Below the pieces are notes generated by a model that did not search any database, was not told the DNA's origin, and worked only from the letters and a program-made list of their open reading frames with translations. The position numbers were made by a program, and so were the translations under genes. This document shows positions 20,790-24,867 of a DNA stretch of 24,867 bases, in pieces (position 1 is the stretch's first letter; each line of letters starts with the position of its first letter). This DNA comes from DATAFO01 sp046728935. Lineage in GTDB: Bacteria; Actinomycetota; Thermoleophilia; Solirubrobacterales; 70-9. The stretch spans positions 1-24,867 of the forward strand of contig JBKPFS010000062.1 of NCBI GenBank assembly GCA_046728935.1, given 5' to 3'.

Positions 20790-20832
20790 GAGCGTCGGCT
20801 TTCTCCGGATCGTCCGGAGAAATTCGACGCTC
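20790..20832. terminator. Long interrupted hairpin downstream of the ChbG-like gene
   Basis: GAGCGTCG (20790-20797) pairs with CGACGCTC (20825-20832). Inside it, TTTCTCCGGA (20800-20809) pairs with TCCGGAGAAA (20813-20822) over a TCG loop. The two arms have matching 2-nt mismatches between stems. It begins 4 nt after the ChbG-like stop (minus strand) and lies before the membrane-protein gene. An outer pair, GGGCGTGACG (20751-20760) and CGTCACGCCC (20835-20844), could enclose it. Confidence 0.6.
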
Positions 20833-20836
20833 GACG

Positions 20837-21517
20837 TCACGCCCGGCGGGCCCGGGCGAGCGGCTCGACGTCCGCCAGCCGCAGGACGAGCTCGAGATCC
20901 TCCTCCCGGCCGCGGTCGTAGCGCGAACCGATGCGCGCGTCCGAGCGACCCGGATGCACAATCCACTCGGTGAGGCCGGGCGGCGGGCTTCCCTCGAGCC
21001 AGCGGGCGATCTCCTCCGGCATCGCGGGCTCGTCCTCGTTGAGGCGCCCGACCATGCGATCGGCCGTCCGCACGCCGAGGCGGCGAAGCAGGCGCCGGTG
21101 ACGCGGGCTCACCGACCGTACGCGGGCGTCGAGCCTGCGGCCGAGGCGCGCAACCGAGAGCGCGGTTCGGCCGCGGGCGGCGTGGCAGTTGTGGTGGCCG
21201 TCCAGGTGTGATGGGGGCCGGCCGAACAGCTCCGTGAAGCGCTCCAGCTGGTGCGCGAGGGGCGCCGCCGAGAGCGGCTCGAGGTGGAGGCCGACCTCAA
21301 CGCCCGTGGCGAGGAGCGGCTCGGCCTCCGGGTCCCGAAGCACCATCGCGCTCACCGCGTCGACGGCCCCGGCCCGCGCCACCTGGAGGATCCCCTCGTC
21401 GTAGGAGGGCGCGTAGCCGTAGTCGTCGGCGACGATGATCAGCGTCGGTCCGGAATCCGACTCGGCTCGCGGGCCGGCAGCCGGTTCGGCGGCAGCTTGC
21501 GGGGTCGCTTCCTCCAT
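20837..21517 (-). CDS. ChbG/YdjC-family carbohydrate deacetylase
   Basis: A 226-aa protein of the YdjC/ChbG (HpnK-like) group, polysaccharide-deacetylase-like metal enzymes. The first 22 residues are Ala/Glu-rich filler. LIIVADDYGYAPSYDEGIL then supplies the metal-binding aspartates (D31, D32), VGLHLEPLS contributes H78, and HLDGHHNCHAARG provides H108 and H112. The usual pattern is DGHQHVH; here the middle histidine is replaced by N110. WIVHPGRSDARIGSRYDRGREEDLELVL matches the conserved HPG and R-E-L end. It would deacetylate an N-acetylated sugar or sugar-like lipid; the substrate is unknown. It is divergent from amt. Confidence 0.83.
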   Translation of the reverse strand: MEEATPQAAAEPAAGPRAESDSGPTLIIVADDYGYAPSYDEGILQVARAGAVDAVSAMVLRDPEAEPLLATGVEVGLHLEPLSAAPLAHQLERFTELFGRPPSHLDGHHNCHAARGRTALSVARLGRRLDARVRSVSPRHRRLLRRLGVRTADRMVGRLNEDEPAMPEEIARWLEGSPPPGLTEWIVHPGRSDARIGSRYDRGREEDLELVLRLADVEPLARARRA

Positions 21518-21562
21518 CGGGACAAAGGATCGCGCTCAGATCTTGTACGCGCGGATAGTGCG

Positions 21563-21613
21563 GGCTCGGGCTGCCCGTCGGACAATCGTCGCGGCGCGAT
21601 CCGTGCCCGAGCC
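21563..21613. repeat. Inverted repeat in the ChbG/amt intergenic region
   Basis: GGCTCGGGC (21563-21571) and GCCCGAGCC (21605-21613) are perfect 9-bp inverted repeats 33 nt apart in the 142-nt region before amt. They could fold in the amt leader or bind a regulator. No clear promoter hexamer is visible. Confidence 0.4.
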
Positions 21614-21659
21614 GGTGCGCGCTCGATCCCTGGGAGCGAACGAAAGGAACCGCCAGCAG

Positions 21660-23063
21660 ATGAAGGCAGATGTCCTCAACGCCCAGATCGACACGCTCTG
21701 GACGTACGTCGCCGGCGCCTTCGTGATGCTGATGCAGGCCGGGTTCCTGCTGCTCGAGGTCGGCTTCTCGCGGATGAAGAACGTCGGCACGGTGGCGGCG
21801 AAGGTGATCGCCAACCTCTCGATCGCGGCGATCGTCTACTGGGCCTGCGGCTTCGCCCTCGCCTTCGGCGGCTCCGGACCCGCCGACGGCGGCGCCACCG
21901 GCTGGTTCGCGGGCGGGCCGGAGGGCTTTTTCCTCATGCACACCTCAGCGATCGCCGCGCCGGCGATGTCCTTCTCCGACGCCACCGTGGGCGCGAAGTG
22001 GTTCTTCCAGTTCGCCTTCGCTGCGGTCTCGCTGGCGATCGTCTGGGGCACGACGCTCGAGCGGATCAAGTTCGGCGCGTACCTGATCTACGCGGTGATC
22101 TTCGCCGGGGTGATCTACCCGCTGGCGAGCCACTGGATCTTCGGCGGCGGGTGGCTACAGGCGAACTTCGGGATGCAGGACTTCGCCGGCTCGACCGTGA
22201 TCCACCTGGTCGGAGCCACCGGGGCCTTCGCGGCCCTGCTCCTGCTCGGCCCGCGCCAGGGCAAGTACGGCCCAGATGGCCGCCCGAACGTGATCCCAGG
22301 CCACTCCATGCCCCTGGTCGGGCTCGGGGTGATCATCCTCTGGTTCGGCTGGTTCGGCTTCAACCCGGGCTCGACCCTGTCGACGGCCGACGGTCGCTTC
22401 GCCGACGTCGCAATCGTCACCTGGCTCGGCGGGGCCGCGGGCGTTCTCGGGGCGATGGCGACGATCTGGCTGATCACCCGCAGCTTCGACATCGGCATGA
22501 CGCTGAACGGCGCGGTCGCGGGGCTGGTCGCGATCACGGCGCCCTCGGGCTACGTCGAGTTCTGGTTCGCGCCTGTGATCGGGCTGGTCGCGGGGGTGAT
22601 CGTCGTCGTCGGGGTGATCATGATCGACAAGGTGCTCGACGACCCCGTCGGCGCGCTCTCGGCGCACGGCCTGGCGGGCATCTGGGGCACGCTCTCGTGC
22701 GGTCTGTTCACGGCCCCGCGGCTCGCGGACTACAACGCGATCGGCCACGGCGGGCTCGTCTACGGAAAGGGGTTCGAGCAGCTCGGCGTGCAGGCGCTCG
22801 GCGTGGTGGCCGCGTTCACGTCCGTGTTCTTGATCAGCTTCCTGGTCTTCTTCGCGATCAAGGCGGTCTACGGCTTGCGCGTGAAGCCCGAGGAGGAGCG
22901 TTACGGCCTCGACATCGTCGAGCACGGCATGTGGGGCTACCCGGAGCAGTTCATGCCCGTGCCCGGCTACGAGTACCACCAGCCGACACCGCCGTCGGGC
23001 CGCCCGACGCCGCGCCCCGCGCCGGTCGGGCTCGGCCAGGGCGCCCCGGCGGGCGGGCCATAG
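21660..23063 (+). CDS. amt: Ammonium transporter (Amt family)
   Basis: A 467-aa membrane protein with the eleven-helix Amt fold. Recognisable segments are VMLMQAGFLLLEVGFSRMKN (first helices), VIHLVGATGAFAALLLLGPR, GWFGFNPGSTLS and LSAHGLAGIWGTLSCGLF. The twin histidines of the pore are H182 and H336, matching H168 and H318 of E. coli AmtB. The C-terminal cytoplasmic tail includes GLRVKPEEERYGLDIVEHG, the part that contacts P-II proteins, then a Pro-rich extension (HQPTPPSGRPTPRPAP). ATG 21660 has AAGGA 11 nt upstream. A P-II gene follows 15 nt downstream, the classic amt-glnK pairing. Confidence 0.96.
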   Translation: MKADVLNAQIDTLWTYVAGAFVMLMQAGFLLLEVGFSRMKNVGTVAAKVIANLSIAAIVYWACGFALAFGGSGPADGGATGWFAGGPEGFFLMHTSAIAAPAMSFSDATVGAKWFFQFAFAAVSLAIVWGTTLERIKFGAYLIYAVIFAGVIYPLASHWIFGGGWLQANFGMQDFAGSTVIHLVGATGAFAALLLLGPRQGKYGPDGRPNVIPGHSMPLVGLGVIILWFGWFGFNPGSTLSTADGRFADVAIVTWLGGAAGVLGAMATIWLITRSFDIGMTLNGAVAGLVAITAPSGYVEFWFAPVIGLVAGVIVVVGVIMIDKVLDDPVGALSAHGLAGIWGTLSCGLFTAPRLADYNAIGHGGLVYGKGFEQLGVQALGVVAAFTSVFLISFLVFFAIKAVYGLRVKPEEERYGLDIVEHGMWGYPEQFMPVPGYEYHQPTPPSGRPTPRPAPVGLGQGAPAGGP

Positions 23064-23078
23064 GAGAGGAGCGCACAG

Positions 23079-23456
23079 ATGTCGGACATGAACAAGATCG
23101 AGGCGATCGTCCGCTACGAGCGCCTCCAGGAGGTCCAGGACGCGCTCGACGAGATCGGCGTCAGCGGCCTCAACGTGACCGAGGTCAAGGGCTGCGGGCG
23201 CCAGAAGGGCTACACCGAGCACTACCGCGGCTCGCAGGCCAACATCAGCCTGCTGCCAAAGCTCAAGGTCGAGAGCGTGGTCCCGGCCGAGATCACCGAC
23301 CGCGTGGTCGAGGCGATCGTCGCCGCCGCGTACACCGGCGAGACCGGCGACGGGATGCTGTTCGTGCTCCCGGTCGGACAGGCGGTCCGGATCCGCACCG
23401 GCGAGCGGGGCGTCGACATCCTGCGCCACCAAGCGCCTGTGGGCTGGGGGTATTAG
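23079..23456 (+). CDS. P-II nitrogen regulatory protein lacking the T-loop tyrosine
   Basis: A 125-aa P-II signal protein (GlnB/GlnK type), which binds ATP/ADP and 2-oxoglutarate and plugs Amt pores. IEAIVRYERLQEVQDALDEIGVSGLNVTEVKGCGRQKG is canonical. Q42 (Q39 in E. coli) and K61 (K58) for 2-oxoglutarate are kept, as is VRIRTGE near the end for nucleotide. The T-loop reads YRGSQANISLLPK where E. coli has YRGAEYMVDFLPK. The modified tyrosine (Y51) is therefore alanine here (A54), so uridylylation or adenylylation at that site is not possible. Pore blocking, if retained, would depend on ligands alone. Strong Shine-Dalgarno AGGAGAGGAG precedes the ATG. The gene sits between amt and an unrecognised gene. 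Confidence 0.93.
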   Translation: MSDMNKIEAIVRYERLQEVQDALDEIGVSGLNVTEVKGCGRQKGYTEHYRGSQANISLLPKLKVESVVPAEITDRVVEAIVAAAYTGETGDGMLFVLPVGQAVRIRTGERGVDILRHQAPVGWGY

Positions 23457-23464
23457 GCGGGTCG

Positions 23465-24646
23465 ATGGGCCTCTGGTCCTGGGCAAAGCGCATCGCCACC
23501 GACCAGACCGGTGGCCTCGAGCCGGTTCCGGTGGAGCTCGAGCGCAACCCCGACGCCGTGGTGGAGCTCGGAGCGCACAACCCGCCCGACATGCCGCTGT
23601 ACGTGCTCCGGGTCGGAATCGCGGGCGGCTTCGGTCGCATCCGCGCCGGGCTGCCGGTCTACCGTGGGGAAAACCCGGCCGCGCATCCGGTGCTGAAGGA
23701 GATCTACCACTGCGAGGTCGCGGGGAAGCGGCTCGAGGCAGCCAACATCTACGCCCTGCGCGAGAAGGTGAAGCGCCAGCTCGAGGTGATCGCGCCGGCT
23801 CGCACGCTTCCCGTGTGTTACTTCCGCGCCCCGCGCTACGACTACTCGGTCGCCGCCTACGAGGAGGGCTCGCGGCTCGTCTGTCCGGTGCTGGCGGGAC
23901 CGAAGCTCAAGGCGCGAACCCTCGCGGAGCTCCGCGAGCCGGTGATCCGGCATCTGCGCACCTCCGGCTACCTGGCGAAGGACGAGGAGCCGCAGATCCT
24001 CGTCGTGCGGCCCTCGGACCTGCGCCAGGTCCCCCCCGCCGCCGAGATTCGCTGCCTCGACGATCCCGAACTGTGGATCCCCACGGTCGAGGGCCACTCG
24101 GCGGAGGGCCCCGTGGTGGGCCTGCTGACGCACCCAGCGGAGCTCGCCGACGGTGCGCGCCTGCGGCGCGCCGAGGCCGCCCCGCCGCCGTCCGCGACCG
24201 ACGTCACGGCGCTGCTTCGCTACCTCGGGGGCGAGATGGGGCGGCGCGGGAGGCTCGTCAACCCGTGGACCCTCTACGCCTGCGCCGTCCGGCCAGAGAT
24301 CTGGGCCCGGACCGAGGAGCTGACCGACGCCACCGATCGCGCCCTCACCGCCCACCTGGAGGGCGGCGAGACGCTCGAGATGCCGGTGCGCCACACCGTC
24401 GCCGGCGAGTCCGTGGCGGCGCTCTCCGAGCCCGAGCACGGGATCGCCGTCTTCCTCGCCGGCGACCAGGGCGCGCTCGCCTCGATCGCCGGGCGCTACG
24501 TGGCCGAGGCCGGCTACCTGCGCGATCCGAGCGATCTCCGGACGCAGCGGCTGCGCGAGGCGCCCGCGGAGCGGCTCGATCCGGATGAGATTTGGACGCA
24601 CACCACACCCGAAGCGGACATCAACCAGGAGGTCGAAACCACATGA
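23465..24646 (+). CDS. Unrecognised 393-aa protein between P-II and an SPFH-family gene
   Basis: I do not recognise this protein. It begins MGLWSWAKRIATDQTGGLEP, has no signal peptide or membrane helix, and looks like a soluble, mixed alpha/beta protein with two similar-sized halves. The first half contains LYVLRVGIAGGFGRIRAGLPVYRG, YHCEVAGKRLEAANIYALREKVKRQLEVIAP and CYFRAPRYDYSVAAYEEGSRLVCPVL. The second half has VVGLLTHPAELADGARLRR, RYLGGEMGRRGRLVNPWTLYACAVRPEIW and HGIAVFLAGDQGALASIAGRYVAEAGYL. It starts 8 nt after the P-II stop and its stop overlaps the next ATG (ATGA), so it is clearly in one operon with amt, P-II and an SPFH gene. Codon use matches its neighbours. A role linked to the SPFH protein is likely; any function is unknown. 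Confidence 0.8.
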   Translation: MGLWSWAKRIATDQTGGLEPVPVELERNPDAVVELGAHNPPDMPLYVLRVGIAGGFGRIRAGLPVYRGENPAAHPVLKEIYHCEVAGKRLEAANIYALREKVKRQLEVIAPARTLPVCYFRAPRYDYSVAAYEEGSRLVCPVLAGPKLKARTLAELREPVIRHLRTSGYLAKDEEPQILVVRPSDLRQVPPAAEIRCLDDPELWIPTVEGHSAEGPVVGLLTHPAELADGARLRRAEAAPPPSATDVTALLRYLGGEMGRRGRLVNPWTLYACAVRPEIWARTEELTDATDRALTAHLEGGETLEMPVRHTVAGESVAALSEPEHGIAVFLAGDQGALASIAGRYVAEAGYLRDPSDLRTQRLREAPAERLDPDEIWTHTTPEADINQEVETT

Positions 24647-24867
24647 CCGTCGCGCTGATCGTCGCGGGCTCCGTGCTCGTGGGACTGCTGATCGTCGCCT
24701 TCATCGTCTGGGCTCACCAGTACACGAAGGCCGGCCCGAACGAGGTCCTGATCATCTCCGGACGTCGGCCCCCCCACGGGGGGGCCGGCCCGCACCCCGG
24801 CGACCCCACCCTCCCCGGCGGCGGGCCCGTCGTGCGGCCCAACCCCGCGCAGGGTCAACCCCAGTCG
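24643..24867 (+). CDS. SPFH/flotillin-family protein, N-terminus (cut by right window edge)
   Basis: 75 codons are visible without a stop. The first 25 residues form a membrane anchor (TVALIVAGSVLVGLLIVAFIVWA), followed by HQYTKAGPNEVLIISGRR. This is the opening of flotillin/YqiK-like proteins ('r.yvkvgPnealvisG'), which scaffold membrane microdomains as oligomers. A Gly/Pro-rich stretch (PPHGGAGPHPGDPTLPGGGPVVRPNPAQGQ) interrupts the domain after GRR, which is unusual and may be a linker insertion. The ATG overlaps the stop of the preceding gene (ATGA). A C7/G7 palindrome (24767-24786) in the linker codons is a possible frameshift-prone site. The main SPFH domain lies outside the window. Confidence 0.72.
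   Translation, partial: MTVALIVAGSVLVGLLIVAFIVWAHQYTKAGPNEVLIISGRRPPHGGAGPHPGDPTLPGGGPVVRPNPAQGQPQS
24766..24787. repeat. C7-AC-G7 palindrome inside the SPFH gene
   Basis: CGGCCCCCCC and GGGGGGGCCG form a perfect 10-bp inverted repeat around AC, with runs of seven C and seven G. Such tracts are prone to slippage and to sequencing error. Confidence 0.8.

Noticed and set aside
21251..24646. A continuous 1131-codon open frame on the plus strand
   Set aside because: Only its last 393 codons (from ATG 23465) are a real gene. The earlier part runs out of frame through amt and P-II and reads as Arg/Gly-rich shadow sequence, common at this GC content.

Overview
This is 24.9 kb of very GC-rich chromosome with tightly packed genes. 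It holds no rRNA, tRNA, CRISPR array, insertion sequence or phage gene that I can see. The gene content (MurT/GatD lipid II amidation, DUF3052, WS/DGAT acyltransferase, SigB-like sigma with an HATPase regulator, a beta-propeller protein with a degenerate RTX-like Lys-rich tail) and base composition suggest an actinobacterium. By overall feel it resembles the Thermoleophilia/Solirubrobacterales; that lineage call is inference.

Layout. 1-2.8 kb: archease fragment (-, cut by the left edge), glutamate decarboxylase (+), secreted propeller protein (+). 2.8-6.4 kb: NAD-dependent epimerase (-), divergent from a truncated secreted GH114-like remnant (+), then hflX, dut and a YjbR-like gene (+). 6.4-10.2 kb: a leftward, tightly coupled operon of lipid kinase, murT, methyltransferase and gatD. 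10.3-13.9 kb: methyltransferase (-), cyclophilin lipoprotein (+), peroxiredoxin and alpha/beta hydrolase (+), DUF3052 (-), PRC-barrel-like protein (+). 13.9-17.9 kb: two-domain HATPase regulator (+) stop-to-stop with a SigB-family sigma factor (-), YqgE/AlgH (-), thioredoxin-TPR protein and CcdA (+). 17.9-21.5 kb: two small uncharacterised genes (-), WS/DGAT (+), membrane protein (-), ChbG/YdjC deacetylase (-). 21.6 kb to the end: amt, P-II, an unrecognised 393-aa protein and the start of an SPFH/flotillin-type gene, apparently one operon.

Themes. (1) Many genes start 7-8 nt after a TAnnnT hexamer with no Shine-Dalgarno, the pattern of leaderless transcripts; a few (propeller, membrane protein, amt, glnB) have clear Shine-Dalgarno sites instead. 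(2) A leader with a GGGGCA(n)TGCCCC palindrome sits before dut, the peroxiredoxin gene and DUF3052. The last two also share 15 identical bases over their start codons. (3) The P-II protein lacks the T-loop tyrosine and sits with an unrecognised protein and an SPFH protein. (4) A methyltransferase lies inside the murT-gatD operon. Points 2 and 3 look the least explained by known biology.
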